From: Arthrobacter sp.
GTDB lineage: Bacteria; Actinomycetota; Actinomycetes; Actinomycetales; Micrococcaceae
Length of the DNA stretch: 64,000 nt
Direction: 5' to 3'
Assembly: GCA_031277795.1 (NCBI GenBank)
Contig: JAITLQ010000018.1
Span: forward strand, 372,001 to 436,000
Shown here: positions 26,182 through 35,886 of the stretch, one piece after another
Position numbering within the stretch: the stretch's first letter is position 1
Layout of the letters: every line of letters starts with the position of its first letter
The notes under the pieces: generated by a model
What the model was told of the DNA's origin: nothing
The model's input: the letters and a program-made list of their open reading frames with translations, nothing else
Database searches by the model: none
Program-made: the position numbers and the translations under genes

Positions 26182-26930
26182 GCGCGCTACCGCTTGAACA
26201 CGCGGCGATCGAGCCGGCCGTCGAGCCGGAGAGAGCCCACCGGGGGGACAAGAACGGCGAGCGGACGCCGCTGGCGCTGGTGCGCCCTGCGGCGCGTCGG
26301 CGCAGGCGGTGGCCGTTCGTGCTCATGTGCGTCCTGGTGGTGGCCGCCGTGGTCGGGACCGTTTTGGTCCTGAACGTCTCGGTCTCGCGGACGCAGTACG
26401 AGCTGGTCTCGTTGCGCTCCCAGCAGCAGGCCCTCGCCCAGGCGAACGGCACGCTGACGGAGGAGATCAACAACCGCCGCGCCCCGCAGAATCTCGCCAA
26501 GCAGGCGCAGGCGGAGTCGATGGTGCCCGGCGGCCAGCCGGGAGTGGTTGACCTAGGCAAGGGCACCGTCACGGCCGTGGCCTCGCCGGCCGCGGCCGAT
26601 GCTGACGCGGCGCAGGCGGCCAAGGACGACGAGCTCAACGTCGCCGTGCCCCTGACCCCAGCGGAGCGTGCCGCGGCCGTGGCCAAGAAGCAGGAACTGG
26701 CGCGGGCGGCCACCGCCGAGGCGAACGCCAAGGCCGCCAAGGCCTCCGGCGCATCGACCGAGACCGCAGCGGACTCCACTGCGGGCGAAAAGGACGCCGC
26801 GTCGAGCGGGAAGGCGGCGGCGGACCCCGAGACGGGCAAGGGTACGGGCGCGGCAGACGAGTCATCCTCCGGCATCGGCTTCACCAAGGACCAGCTCAAC
26901 GGCGGCACCATTCCGGCCCCCAGCAACTAA
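26178..26930 (+). CDS. ftsL: FtsL-like septum formation protein
   Basis: 250-aa bitopic membrane protein. Cytoplasmic basic N-terminus (RRRRR around 40-44), transmembrane helix about 46-67, a coiled-coil segment (70-100: [24 protein letters not shown]) with the FtsL/DivIC-like pattern, then about 150 residues of Ala/Lys/Glu/Ser-rich extracellular tail. FtsL stabilises FtsQ and FtsB and activates FtsW/FtsI at the septum. Assigned mainly from topology and position between rsmH and ftsI because primary sequence is poorly conserved. ATG 26178 overlaps the rsmH stop; the ribosome-binding site GGGGAAGAG is upstream. Confidence 0.8.
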   Translation: MSALPLEHAAIEPAVEPERAHRGDKNGERTPLALVRPAARRRRRWPFVLMCVLVVAAVVGTVLVLNVSVSRTQYELVSLRSQQQALAQANGTLTEEINNRRAPQNLAKQAQAESMVPGGQPGVVDLGKGTVTAVASPAAADADAAQAAKDDELNVAVPLTPAERAAAVAKKQELARAATAEANAKAAKASGASTETAADSTAGEKDAASSGKAAADPETGKGTGAADESSSGIGFTKDQLNGGTIPAPSN

Positions 26931-27017
26931 CTCCACCCACCCCAGAGCACAGCACGAGCCAGCACGAGACGATCGAGGGTGGGCGCCGCCAGGCGCACTC
27001 CCGCAGGAGGCAACGCC

Positions 27018-28871
27018 TTGGCCACTACTCACATCAAAGCACCGCGCACCGTGCGTCGCATGCGCTTCGCCCTCGTCCTGGTGCTGCTGCTCCTGGTGAC
27101 CCTGATGGTCCGCCTCGTGTGGATCCAAGGCATCGACCCGGCCAACGCAGCCAAGGCCGCGGTCGATGCCCGCACCACCACCCAGGTGATCGAGCCGGTG
27201 CGAGGGGACATCCTCGACAGCGAGGGCCAGGTCCTCGCCACCTCGATCGTTCGCTACGACCTCGTGGTGGACCAGCGCCAGGTCAAGGCCACCTACACCA
27301 AGCGGGACCCCGTCACGAAGAAACGCGTGAGCGTCGACGCGGTGGACGACGTCAACGCCCTCGCCGACGCGCTGGGGCTGGACCGCGAGGCGGTCTCGCT
27401 TGCCGTGTTCGGCAAGGAGGGAGCGGCCAAGAAGGGCTACTCGGTCATCACGAAGTCCATCACCCCGGAGGCCAAGGACAAGGCGGAGGACGTGGGCTTC
27501 CCGTACCTCCAGGCCATCCAGACCTCCCAGCGCAGCTACCCCAACGGGACGCTGGCCGGGCCGCTCCTGGGCTTCATGCAGACGCAGCTGAAGGAGACGA
27601 CCGACGCCAACGGCAACAAGAGCACCGAGGAGGTCAGCGAGGGCGCCGAGGGCCTCGAGCTCTCGCAGAACGACGCGCTCAGCGGCACGCCGGGCGAGCG
27701 AGTCTACGAGAAGGGCGCTGACGGCGTGCGCATCCCCTCCGCTCCGCTGACGGAGACGGCGGCCGTGGACGGCCAGGACGTCAAGCTCACCATCGACAGC
27801 GACATCCAGTGGCGCGCGATGGAGGCCGTGATGGCCAAGGAGAAGCAATTCAAGGCGGCCTGGGTCAACGCCGTGGTGATGGAGGTCAAGACGGGCCGGA
27901 TCCTGGCCCTGGCCGACTCGAAGTCGATGGATCCGAACGACCCCGGCGCCACCGAGGCGAAATACCGCACCTCGACCACCGTGACCCAGGCGATCGAGCC
28001 CGGTTCAACGGGCAAGATCCCCACCTTCGCGCTGGCCCTGGACAAGGGCGTCGTGAGCCCCACGAGCGAGTTCACGGTGCCCAACGCCCTGAAGATCGGC
28101 GGGGAGACCATCAACGACTCCCTCAAGCACCAGACGTTCGACATGACGGCCGCCGGCGTCTTCGCCCGCTCCTACAACACGGGAACGGTGCAGATCGGCT
28201 CCAAGCTGACCGACCAGGAGCGCTACGACTTCATGCGCAAGCTGGGGATCGGCTCCAAGATCGACATCGGCCTGAACGGCGCCAACGCCGGCCTGCTCGC
28301 CGACTACAAGGACTGGGAACGCCGCCAGCGCCTCACCACCATGTTCGGGCAGGGCTACACGCAGACGGCGCTGCACACCGCCTCGATCCTGCAGGCCGTC
28401 GCGAACGACGGCGTGCAGGTGGCGCCCAAGCTCATCGACGCCTACGTCGATCCGGACGGCACCGAGCACAAGACGGCCGACGGTGCCACGCAGCGCGTGA
28501 TCTCCTCGAAAACCTCGGCCACGATGCGTCGCATGATGGAGACGGTCGTCACCGACGGCACCTCGACCAAGATGCAGATCGCGGGATATCGGGTGGGCGG
28601 CAAGTCGGGCACGGCGCAGGCGCAGGGCTCGGACGGTAAGTTTGATCAGCACACGAGCTCCTTCGCGGGAGTCGTGCCGATCGAGGACCCGCAGTACCTT
28701 GTGGTGGTCACGATGCAGTACCCGCAGGGGGACTGGCGCACGTGGTCGGTGGGTGACACCTTCACGACCATCATGAAGTCGGTCCTCTCGAAGAACTCGG
28801 TGGCGCCCGATAGCACGGAGCCCAACCCCTTCAAGGTGTTTGTCGGGGAGAACCAGAAGTACGGATGGTGA
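27018..28871 (+). CDS. ftsI: Septal penicillin-binding protein (class B PBP, FtsI/PBP3-like)
   Basis: Transpeptidase that crosslinks septal peptidoglycan; 617 aa. Transmembrane helix near the N-terminus (MRFALVLVLLLLVTLMVRL), PBP dimerisation region with RGDILDSEGQVLA, then the transpeptidase domain with the SxxK motif (GSTGK), SxN (SYN) and KSGT (GKSGTAQ). TTG 27018 is preferred because AGGAGG stands at 27005-27010 with a seven-base gap; an open frame starting at 26979 lacks such a site. Partner of FtsW encoded downstream. No PASTA domain is present. Confidence 0.93.
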   Translation: MATTHIKAPRTVRRMRFALVLVLLLLVTLMVRLVWIQGIDPANAAKAAVDARTTTQVIEPVRGDILDSEGQVLATSIVRYDLVVDQRQVKATYTKRDPVTKKRVSVDAVDDVNALADALGLDREAVSLAVFGKEGAAKKGYSVITKSITPEAKDKAEDVGFPYLQAIQTSQRSYPNGTLAGPLLGFMQTQLKETTDANGNKSTEEVSEGAEGLELSQNDALSGTPGERVYEKGADGVRIPSAPLTETAAVDGQDVKLTIDSDIQWRAMEAVMAKEKQFKAAWVNAVVMEVKTGRILALADSKSMDPNDPGATEAKYRTSTTVTQAIEPGSTGKIPTFALALDKGVVSPTSEFTVPNALKIGGETINDSLKHQTFDMTAAGVFARSYNTGTVQIGSKLTDQERYDFMRKLGIGSKIDIGLNGANAGLLADYKDWERRQRLTTMFGQGYTQTALHTASILQAVANDGVQVAPKLIDAYVDPDGTEHKTADGATQRVISSKTSATMRRMMETVVTDGTSTKMQIAGYRVGGKSGTAQAQGSDGKFDQHTSSFAGVVPIEDPQYLVVVTMQYPQGDWRTWSVGDTFTTIMKSVLSKNSVAPDSTEPNPFKVFVGENQKYGW

Positions 28872-30499
28872 GAAGCATGAGCACGGCCCCCCAGGTGCCG
28901 GACCCGCACACGCAGATGGGGGAGGCCGAGCGGGCGTTTCGTCCGGCCGAGCCGCCCAGCGTGGGTCTCGACGCGGTGCTCGACGCCGCTGGGCCGGGTG
29001 CCAGCCTCACGCCGTCGGTGGCGGACGGGGCCATCGTGAGCGGCGTGTGCCTCGACTCGCGCGCCGTGCAGCCAGGCGACCTCTATGCCGCACTGCCGGG
29101 GGCGCGCGTGCACGGCGCGTGCTTCGGTGCGGCCGCGGCCGCGGCCGGCGCGGCGGCCATCCTGACCGATCCGGCGGGTGCGGCGCAGCTCGGCTCCGTC
29201 GGGCTGCCGCTCGTGGTGGTCCCCGACCCGCGTGCGGTGCTCGGCGCCGTCTCGGCGCGCGTCTACGGCACCCGGGCCGACGCCCCGCGCCTGCTCGCCG
29301 TCACGGGCACGAACGGCAAGACGACCACCACCTACCTGTTGCGCTCGCTCCTCGACGCCCTCGGTCGTCGCACCGGACTCGTCGGCACCATCGAGATCCT
29401 GGCGGGGGACACCCCCATTCCGTCGGTCCTGACGACGCCGGAGGCGCCGCAGCTGCACGCGCTCATGGCGCGCATGCGCGAGGCCGAGGTACAGGACGCC
29501 GCCATGGAGGTCTCCTCCCACTCGCTCGAGTTCCGCCGCGTGGCGGGGTTGCGTTACGCCGTCTCCGGCTTCACCAATCTGACCCAGGATCACCTGGACC
29601 TGCACGGCTCGATGGAGGCCTACCTGGCCGCGAAGTCCAAGCTCTTCACCCCCGAGTACTCCGCCGCCGCCGTCATCACGGTGGACGACGCGTGGGGCGA
29701 GCGGATGGCCGCCCTCTCCCGCGAGGCCGGGGTACGCACCGTCACCCTGAGCACCGGGGGCGGCGCCACGGCTGCCGACTGGAGCGTGCGAGAGGCGAGC
29801 CGCGAGGGGCTGGGGCACCGCTTCGCGCTGGTGCACGGCGACGGCCGCCGGCTCGACGCCGTGACCGGCCTGCCGGGCGACTTCAACGTCTCCAACGCCG
29901 CGCTGGCCCTGGCCATGCTGCTCGAGTCCGGCGTGGACATCGACACCCTGCAGGAGACCCTGCACGGCGAGGGCCGGCCGCTGACGCCCTCCGTGCCCGG
30001 TCGCATGCAGGTGATCGGGACGTCCCCCACCGCGATCGTCGACTTCGCCCACAACCCGGACGCCATCGTGCGTGCCCTCGAGTCGGTGCGCACCGACAGG
30101 GGCCGCACCATCGTGGTCTTCGGCGCCACGGGGGAGAGGGACACGAGCAAGCGGCCCATCATGGGCGCTTTGGCGGCGGCCAACGCGGACGTGGTGATCG
30201 TCACCGACGATGATCCGCACGGCGAGGAACCGGCGGGCATCAGGGCCCAGGTGCTGCACGGCGCGCGAGAGGCCGCCGACGCAGGCACGCTGGTCCTCGA
30301 GGTCGCGCCGCGCGCCGCAGCCATCGCCGAGGCGGCGCGGATCGCTGCGCCGGAGGACGTCATTCTGGTGGCAGGCCGCGGTCACGAGGTGTGGCAGGAG
30401 GTGGCGGGGGTCAACCTGGCCCTGGACGACCGCCAGGAACTGCGCGAGGCCCTCGCCCGGGTGCGCGCCGAGACCCATCCAGACACCGTCACGGAGTAA
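28865..30499 (+). CDS. murE: UDP-MurNAc-tripeptide ligase MurE
   Basis: Adds the third, diamino amino acid to UDP-MurNAc-L-Ala-D-Glu in the cytoplasm; 544 aa. N-terminal UDP-binding domain (CLDSRAVQPGDLYAALPG), ATP-binding P-loop GTNGKTTTT (about 148-156) and C-terminal ligase domain (GATGERDTSKRP, PGRMQVI, IVDFAHNPDAI). At the amino-acid specificity site the sequence reads D449-D-P-H452 in place of the DNPR that binds meso-diaminopimelate, so a basic non-DAP residue such as lysine or ornithine is more likely. ATG 28865 overlaps the ftsI stop; a second in-frame ATG at 28877 is an alternative start. Confidence 0.93.
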   Translation: MVRSMSTAPQVPDPHTQMGEAERAFRPAEPPSVGLDAVLDAAGPGASLTPSVADGAIVSGVCLDSRAVQPGDLYAALPGARVHGACFGAAAAAAGAAAILTDPAGAAQLGSVGLPLVVVPDPRAVLGAVSARVYGTRADAPRLLAVTGTNGKTTTTYLLRSLLDALGRRTGLVGTIEILAGDTPIPSVLTTPEAPQLHALMARMREAEVQDAAMEVSSHSLEFRRVAGLRYAVSGFTNLTQDHLDLHGSMEAYLAAKSKLFTPEYSAAAVITVDDAWGERMAALSREAGVRTVTLSTGGGATAADWSVREASREGLGHRFALVHGDGRRLDAVTGLPGDFNVSNAALALAMLLESGVDIDTLQETLHGEGRPLTPSVPGRMQVIGTSPTAIVDFAHNPDAIVRALESVRTDRGRTIVVFGATGERDTSKRPIMGALAAANADVVIVTDDDPHGEEPAGIRAQVLHGAREAADAGTLVLEVAPRAAAIAEAARIAAPEDVILVAGRGHEVWQEVAGVNLALDDRQELREALARVRAETHPDTVTE

Positions 30500-30513
30500 A
30501 GTCTTCCTTCGAC

Positions 30514-31956
30514 ATGATCACTCTCACGAGCGCCGAGATCGCCGCCGTCACCGGCGGCGTCCTCTCCGAGGGCGCCGACCCAGCCATCACCGTTCTCAGC
30601 GTGAGCACCGACTCGCGCGAGGTCACCCCCGGAACGCTCTTTGTTGCCAAGCGCGGCGAACAGGCTGACGGGCACGACTTCGTGCCGGCGGCCCTCGCCG
30701 CGGGTGCCAGCCTCGTGCTCGCCGAGCGCGAGCTCCCCGGCGTGCCAAGCGTCGTCGTGCCGGACGCCGTCGTGGCGCTCGGCGCCGTGGCCGCCGAGGT
30801 CGTGGCCCGCGCCAAGCGGGCCTCCGGCCTGCGCGTGGTGGGCATCACCGGCTCGGCGGGCAAGACCACCACCAAGGACCTGCTGGCCGCGATCCTCGAG
30901 ACCCAGGGCGAGACGGTCAAGCCCTTCAACTCCTACAACGGCGAGGTCGGACTGCCGCTCACGGCGTGCGAGGTCAGCGAGAGCACCCGTTTCCTCGTGG
31001 CGGAGATGGGCGCCGATCACGTCGGCAACATCGCCTACCTCGCCGACATCGTCCGCCCGGAGGTGGGGGTCGTGCTCATGGTGGGCACGGCCCACGTCGG
31101 CGAGTTCGGTGGCGTCGAGAACATCGAGAAGACCAAGGGCGAGCTCGTGGAGGCCCTGCCGGCCTCCGGCACCGCCGTGCTCAACGCCGACGACGCCCGC
31201 GTGTGGCGCATGCGCGAGCGCACCCGGGCCGCCGTGCTCGGCTTCGGTGAGGGCACGGGCGCTCAGGGCGGCGTGTCCGCCACGGACGTGAGCGTCGACG
31301 CGGACGGCCACCCGCACCTGAGCCTTCGCTTCCCCGACGGCAGCGAACACGCCATCGTTTCCGGCCTCATCGGGCGCCACCACGTGGCGAACGTGCTGGC
31401 CGCCGCCGGCGCCGCGTGGGCACTCGGCGTCGACGCCGCGACCATCGCCGGCGTGCTCGACGGCCTCGGCCCCGGCTCGCGTTTCCGCATGGAACGCACC
31501 GAGCGCGCGGACGGGGTGAGCGTCATCAACGACGCCTACAACGCCAACCCCGAATCCATGTTGGCCGCCCTCCAGACCCTCGCCGCCCTCGGCCGTCCGG
31601 ACGCCACGGGAACCGCCCGCCGCACGTGGGCCGTCCTCGGCGAAATGCTGGAGCTCGGCGACGACCGCATCGAGGAGCACGACCGCCTGGGTCGGCTCGT
31701 GGTGCGCATGAACATCACCCAGACCCTCGTGGTGGGCACCGGCGCCAAGCCGATCCACTCGGCAGCGGTCATGGAGGGTTCCTGGGGTGAGGAGGCCGCC
31801 TTCGTCGAGACGCTCGACGAGGCCTACGACTTCCTCGCGCCCCGCCTGGCACCCGGCGATATCGTCCTCTTCAAGTCCTCCAACGGCTCCGGCCTGCGCC
31901 TGCTCGGCGATCGTGTGGCCAACGCCCTCGATTCCGAGCCCGACACAAAGGCCTGA
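30514..31956 (+). CDS. murF: UDP-MurNAc-tripeptide-D-Ala-D-Ala ligase MurF
   Basis: 480-aa Mur ligase that attaches D-Ala-D-Ala to complete the pentapeptide precursor. N-terminal domain (VSTDSREVTPGTLFVAKRG), P-loop GSAGKTTTKD near 114-123, metal and substrate loop EMGADHVGNIAYL, and C-terminal domain with GPGSRFRMER and INDAYNANPESM. ATG 30514 starts 14 bp after murE; the ribosome-binding site is weak, so coupling to murE translation is likely. It is followed four bases later by mraY. Length and order are as expected. Confidence 0.95.
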   Translation: MITLTSAEIAAVTGGVLSEGADPAITVLSVSTDSREVTPGTLFVAKRGEQADGHDFVPAALAAGASLVLAERELPGVPSVVVPDAVVALGAVAAEVVARAKRASGLRVVGITGSAGKTTTKDLLAAILETQGETVKPFNSYNGEVGLPLTACEVSESTRFLVAEMGADHVGNIAYLADIVRPEVGVVLMVGTAHVGEFGGVENIEKTKGELVEALPASGTAVLNADDARVWRMRERTRAAVLGFGEGTGAQGGVSATDVSVDADGHPHLSLRFPDGSEHAIVSGLIGRHHVANVLAAAGAAWALGVDAATIAGVLDGLGPGSRFRMERTERADGVSVINDAYNANPESMLAALQTLAALGRPDATGTARRTWAVLGEMLELGDDRIEEHDRLGRLVVRMNITQTLVVGTGAKPIHSAAVMEGSWGEEAAFVETLDEAYDFLAPRLAPGDIVLFKSSNGSGLRLLGDRVANALDSEPDTKA

Positions 31957-31959
31957 TCC

Positions 31960-33069
31960 ATGCTTTCACTCGTGGTGGGCGGCATCCTCGCCCTCGTCCT
32001 GTCCTTCGCCGGCACGCCGTTGTTCATCAAGGTGCTCGTCAAGGCCGGCTATGGCCAGTTCGTGCGCGACGACGGCCCGGAGTCGCACAAGTCCAAACGC
32101 GGCACGCCCACGATGGGCGGTGTCGTCTTTGTCCTGGCCGTGGTGGTCGCGTACTTCGTGACGCACCTGATCATGGCCGCGACGCGTGAGTCCAGCCCCG
32201 GCCCCACGGCCTCCGGCCTCCTGCTGCTGCTGCTCATGGCCGGCATGGGGCTCATCGGCTTCCTCGACGACTACGCCAAGATCGCCAAGGAACGCAGCCT
32301 CGGCCTCACGCCGTGGCAGAAGATCGTGGGCCAGGCCGTCATCGGCATCGCCTTCGCCGTCCTGGCGCTGAACTTCCCCGACGCGCACGGCAGGACGCCG
32401 GCGTCGATGATGATCTCCGGCGCGCGCGACATCGAGTGGCTGAACCTGGCCTTTGCCGGGCCGGTGGTCGGCTGCATCCTTTTCGTGGTCTGGGCCAACG
32501 TCATCACCACCGCCGCGACCAACGGTGTGAACCTCACCGACGGCCTCGACGGCCTGGCCACCGGCATCTCCATCATGGTGTTCTCCGCCTACGGGCTCAT
32601 CAGCATGTGGCAGATGAGCCAGGCCTGTGGTGCCGACCGCGCCGTCGAGGGCGCCTGCTACGAGGTCAGGGACCCGCAGGACCTCGCCCTGCTGGCGATC
32701 ATCCTCGTGGGAGCCCTCATTGGCTTCCTCTGGTGGAACACCAAGCCGGCCAAGATCTTCATGGGCGACACCGGTTCGCTGGCCCTCGGCGGCGCCGTCG
32801 CGGCGTTTGCCATCCTGGGCCGCACCGAGCTGCTGCTCGTCATCATCGCCGGCATGTTCGTGCTGATCTCCCTCTCCGTCATCATCCAGGTGGGGTACTT
32901 CAAGCTCTCCGGCGGCAAGCGCGTCTTCCTCATGGCGCCGCTGCAACACCACTTTGAACTCAAGGGCTGGGCCGAAACCACCGTCGTGGTGCGTTTCTGG
33001 ATCCTCGGCGGCCTCTTCGTCGTGGCCGGCCTGTGCCTCTTCTACCTCGATTGGCTGGTCCGCGCGTGA
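31960..33069 (+). CDS. mraY: Phospho-MurNAc-pentapeptide transferase MraY
   Basis: 369-aa integral membrane enzyme with about ten transmembrane helices. It moves phospho-MurNAc-pentapeptide from UDP to undecaprenyl phosphate, forming lipid I. Signature motifs are GFLDDYAKI (acidic residues for Mg2+), NLTDGLDGLATG, GDTGSLALGG and the C-terminal LMAPLQHHFELKGW. ATG 31960 starts three bases after the murF stop. The GTGA overlap with murD implies coupled translation. Confidence 0.96.
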   Translation: MLSLVVGGILALVLSFAGTPLFIKVLVKAGYGQFVRDDGPESHKSKRGTPTMGGVVFVLAVVVAYFVTHLIMAATRESSPGPTASGLLLLLLMAGMGLIGFLDDYAKIAKERSLGLTPWQKIVGQAVIGIAFAVLALNFPDAHGRTPASMMISGARDIEWLNLAFAGPVVGCILFVVWANVITTAATNGVNLTDGLDGLATGISIMVFSAYGLISMWQMSQACGADRAVEGACYEVRDPQDLALLAIILVGALIGFLWWNTKPAKIFMGDTGSLALGGAVAAFAILGRTELLLVIIAGMFVLISLSVIIQVGYFKLSGGKRVFLMAPLQHHFELKGWAETTVVVRFWILGGLFVVAGLCLFYLDWLVRA

Positions 33070-34589
33070 GCCGCGATCTTTCCTCCCTGACCCGCTGGGA
33101 ATCCGACTGGAAGGGCCTGCGCGTTGTTGTCGCAGGGCTTGGCCTGTCCGGCTTTGCCGCGGCGGACACGCTGATCGAGCTCGGGGCCAGCGTCCTCGTG
33201 ATCGACGGCGGCGACACCGCGAAGAACCGCGAACGCGCCGAGACGCTCAAGATCGTGGGTGCCGTGGACGTCCTGCTCGGTGAGGAGCACGTCGCCTCGC
33301 TGCCCGACGTCGCGGGGGAGCGTCCCGACCTCGTCATTGCCTCGCCTGGGTGGCGCCCGAGCCACGCCGTGCTCACCCAGGCGGCCGCCGAGGACGTCGC
33401 CATCTGGAGCGAGATCGAACTCGCCTGGCGCGTGCGTCAGCGCGAGGGGCGGCCCACCGCCGAGTGGCTGTGCATCACCGGCACCAACGGCAAGACGACC
33501 ACCACGATCATGACGGCCGAGATCCTGCGCCGCGCCGGGCTGCGCGCAGACGCCTGCGGCAACGTGGGGACGCCCGTGCTCGACCTGGTGCGCGATCCGA
33601 TCGGCTTCGACGCCTTTGCCGTGGAGCTCTCCAGCTTCCAGCTGGAATACACCCACTCGATCGAGCCCCTGGCCTCCGTGGTGCTGAACCTCGCGGAGGA
33701 CCACGTCGACTGGCACGGTTCCTTTGCGGCCTACGGCGCCGCCAAGGCCAAGATCTACGAGCGCACGCGCGTGGCGGCGATCTACAACGCCGAGGACGAG
33801 GCGACCCTGCGCATGGTTGAGGACGCCGATGTGCGCGAGGGGTGCCGAGCCATCGGCTTCACGACCTCCACGCCGGGGCTGTCGATGCTCGGCGTGGTCG
33901 AGGACCTCCTGGTGGACCGCGCGTACATCGAGGAGCGCCGCACCTCGGCCGCGGAGCTTGCCTCGCTCGCCGACCTCGGCGATCCGGCGCCGCACCACAC
34001 CGTGGCGAACGCCCTCGCTGCAGCGGCGCTCACTCGTGCGGCCGGGGTTCCGGCCACGGCCGTGCGGGACGGGCTGCGCCACTACGACCGCGGCGAGCAC
34101 CGGATCCAGCCGATCGCCGACGTCCTCGGCGCCAGGTGGATCAACGATTCGAAGGCCACCAACCCGCACGCCGCCGACGCCTCGCTCTCTGCCTTCCCGT
34201 CGGTCGTCTGGATCGCCGGCGGCCTGGCCAAGGGCGTGGAGTACGACGAGCTGGTCCAGCGCCACGCGCACCACCTGCGCGGCGTGGTGCTCATCGGCAC
34301 GGACGACGACGCGCTCAAGGGCGCCTTGGGCCGACACGCCCCGGACGTCCCCGTCATCGATACGGCCGTGGGAGACCATGAACTGGAGGCCTCGGCCTCC
34401 AAGGAGGAGCTCGGCGCGGCCGTCATGCGGGCGGCCGTCTTCGCGGCAGCCCGCTTGGTGCGGGACGGCGACACCGTCCTGATGGCGCCGGCGGCGGCCT
34501 CCATGGACCAATTCGTCTCCTACGCCCACCGCGGCACGGCCTTCGCCCAGGCGGTGCTCGCGCTGCAGGAGGAACAGAAGCAAGACTGA
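33066..34589 (+). CDS. murD: UDP-MurNAc-L-alanine:D-glutamate ligase MurD
   Basis: 507-aa cytoplasmic ligase adding D-Glu to UDP-MurNAc-L-Ala. Rossmann-like N-terminal domain (VVVAGLGLSGFAAADTL), ATP-binding P-loop CITGTNGKTTTT, then FAVELSSFQLEY and NLAEDHVDWHGS, and C-terminal domain with YDRGEHRIQ and INDSKATNPHA. GTG 33066 overlaps the mraY stop by four bases. The C-terminus ends LQEEQKQD, 40 bp before ftsW. It is somewhat longer than the E. coli enzyme (about 440 aa), mostly by an insertion around residues 250-300. Confidence 0.95.
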   Translation: MSRDLSSLTRWESDWKGLRVVVAGLGLSGFAAADTLIELGASVLVIDGGDTAKNRERAETLKIVGAVDVLLGEEHVASLPDVAGERPDLVIASPGWRPSHAVLTQAAAEDVAIWSEIELAWRVRQREGRPTAEWLCITGTNGKTTTTIMTAEILRRAGLRADACGNVGTPVLDLVRDPIGFDAFAVELSSFQLEYTHSIEPLASVVLNLAEDHVDWHGSFAAYGAAKAKIYERTRVAAIYNAEDEATLRMVEDADVREGCRAIGFTTSTPGLSMLGVVEDLLVDRAYIEERRTSAAELASLADLGDPAPHHTVANALAAAALTRAAGVPATAVRDGLRHYDRGEHRIQPIADVLGARWINDSKATNPHAADASLSAFPSVVWIAGGLAKGVEYDELVQRHAHHLRGVVLIGTDDDALKGALGRHAPDVPVIDTAVGDHELEASASKEELGAAVMRAAVFAAARLVRDGDTVLMAPAAASMDQFVSYAHRGTAFAQAVLALQEEQKQD

Positions 34590-34629
34590 CGCGGCGTAGG
34601 GTTCGCGCGAGGAGCACGAGGAGTTGAGC

Positions 34630-35886
34630 GTGGCACGCACGAAGAACGAGACCGCCGGCGCGGGCTCCGATCTGCCGCGCAAGGGCTGGATCTTGCGGCA
34701 GTGGGAGCGGATCGAGTCGACGGATGCCCAGGGCATCCGCACGGCCCAGTACCTGCTGATTCTGAGCGCCGTGATCCTGACGTGCTTCGGCATGGTCATG
34801 GTGCTCTCCTCTTCCGCCGTGGAGTTCGTCTCCAAGAACCAGGACCCCTTCGTCCTCTTCATGAAGCAGTCGACCTTCGGCGCGCTCGGACTCATCGGCA
34901 TGTTCGTCATCATGGCCCTGCCGACGCGGTGGCTGCGGCGCCTGGCCTGGCCCGTGCTCATGGGCGCCGGGGTGCTCCTGATCCTCGTGCTGTTCATCGG
35001 CAAGGAGGTGCTTGGCAACAAGAACTGGATCGAGATCGGACCGATCAGCATCCAGCCCTCCGAGTTCGCCAAGTTTGCGCTCATCCTGTGGGCCGCCACC
35101 GTCCTGGGGCAGAAGCGCAAGCTGCTGGGGGACTGGAAGCACGCGCTCATCCCGGTGGTGATCCCGGGCGGCGCGGCCATCCTCGGCCTCGTGGTGCTTG
35201 AACACGACCTCGGCACCGTGATCATCCTGGCGATGATCCTGGCCGTCATGCTGTGGGTCTCCGGCGCGCCGCGCATCATCTTCGGCGTGGTGGGCGTGGC
35301 CGTCCTGGTCGGCATCATCGGGATGGCGATCACGAGCGGCAACCGCATGGGCCGCATCACCGAATGGTGGGCCTCGCTCACGGGCGGCGAGATCGACGCC
35401 CAGGGCACCGGCCTGCAGGCGCTGCAGGGGCGCTACGCCCTCGCCTCCGGCGGCTGGTTCGGTGTGGGGCTTGGCCAGTCGCGCCTCAAGTGGAGCTACG
35501 TCCCCGAGGCGCAGAACGACTTCATCCTCTCGATCATCGGCGAGGAGCTCGGCCTCATCGGCACGCTCGCGATCGTAGTGCTCTTCCTCGTCATGGCCGT
35601 GAGCATGTATCGGATCGCCCACCGCTCCCGCAGCGTCTTCGTGCGCGTGGCCACGGCCGGCGTCATCACCTGGATCATCGGGCAGGCCTTCGTCAACATG
35701 GCCATGGTGACCGGGCTGCTGCCCGTCATCGGCGTCCCGCTCCCGTTCATCTCCTATGGTGGATCCGCCCTCCTGACCGCCCTGTGCGGGGTGGGCCTCG
35801 TCTTGAACTTTGCCCGTGACCAGATTCGGCACGGGCTGCCGGCCTCGGAGGAAGAGGCCGCACCACGCATCGGAAGGACCCCATGA
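34630..35886 (+). CDS. ftsW: Septal peptidoglycan glycosyltransferase FtsW
   Basis: SEDS-family polymerase of 418 aa with about ten transmembrane helices; works with FtsI at the division septum. Characteristic segments are NWIEIGPISIQPSEFAK (loop with catalytic/lipid-II region), VLEHDLGTVIIL, QNDFILSIIGEELGLIG and PLPFISYGGSAL. GTG 34630 is chosen because GAGGAG (34618-34623) is six bases upstream; an in-frame TTG at 34624 is less likely. The stop overlaps the murG ATG (ATGA). Confidence 0.95.
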   Translation: MARTKNETAGAGSDLPRKGWILRQWERIESTDAQGIRTAQYLLILSAVILTCFGMVMVLSSSAVEFVSKNQDPFVLFMKQSTFGALGLIGMFVIMALPTRWLRRLAWPVLMGAGVLLILVLFIGKEVLGNKNWIEIGPISIQPSEFAKFALILWAATVLGQKRKLLGDWKHALIPVVIPGGAAILGLVVLEHDLGTVIILAMILAVMLWVSGAPRIIFGVVGVAVLVGIIGMAITSGNRMGRITEWWASLTGGEIDAQGTGLQALQGRYALASGGWFGVGLGQSRLKWSYVPEAQNDFILSIIGEELGLIGTLAIVVLFLVMAVSMYRIAHRSRSVFVRVATAGVITWIIGQAFVNMAMVTGLLPVIGVPLPFISYGGSALLTALCGVGLVLNFARDQIRHGLPASEEEAAPRIGRTP

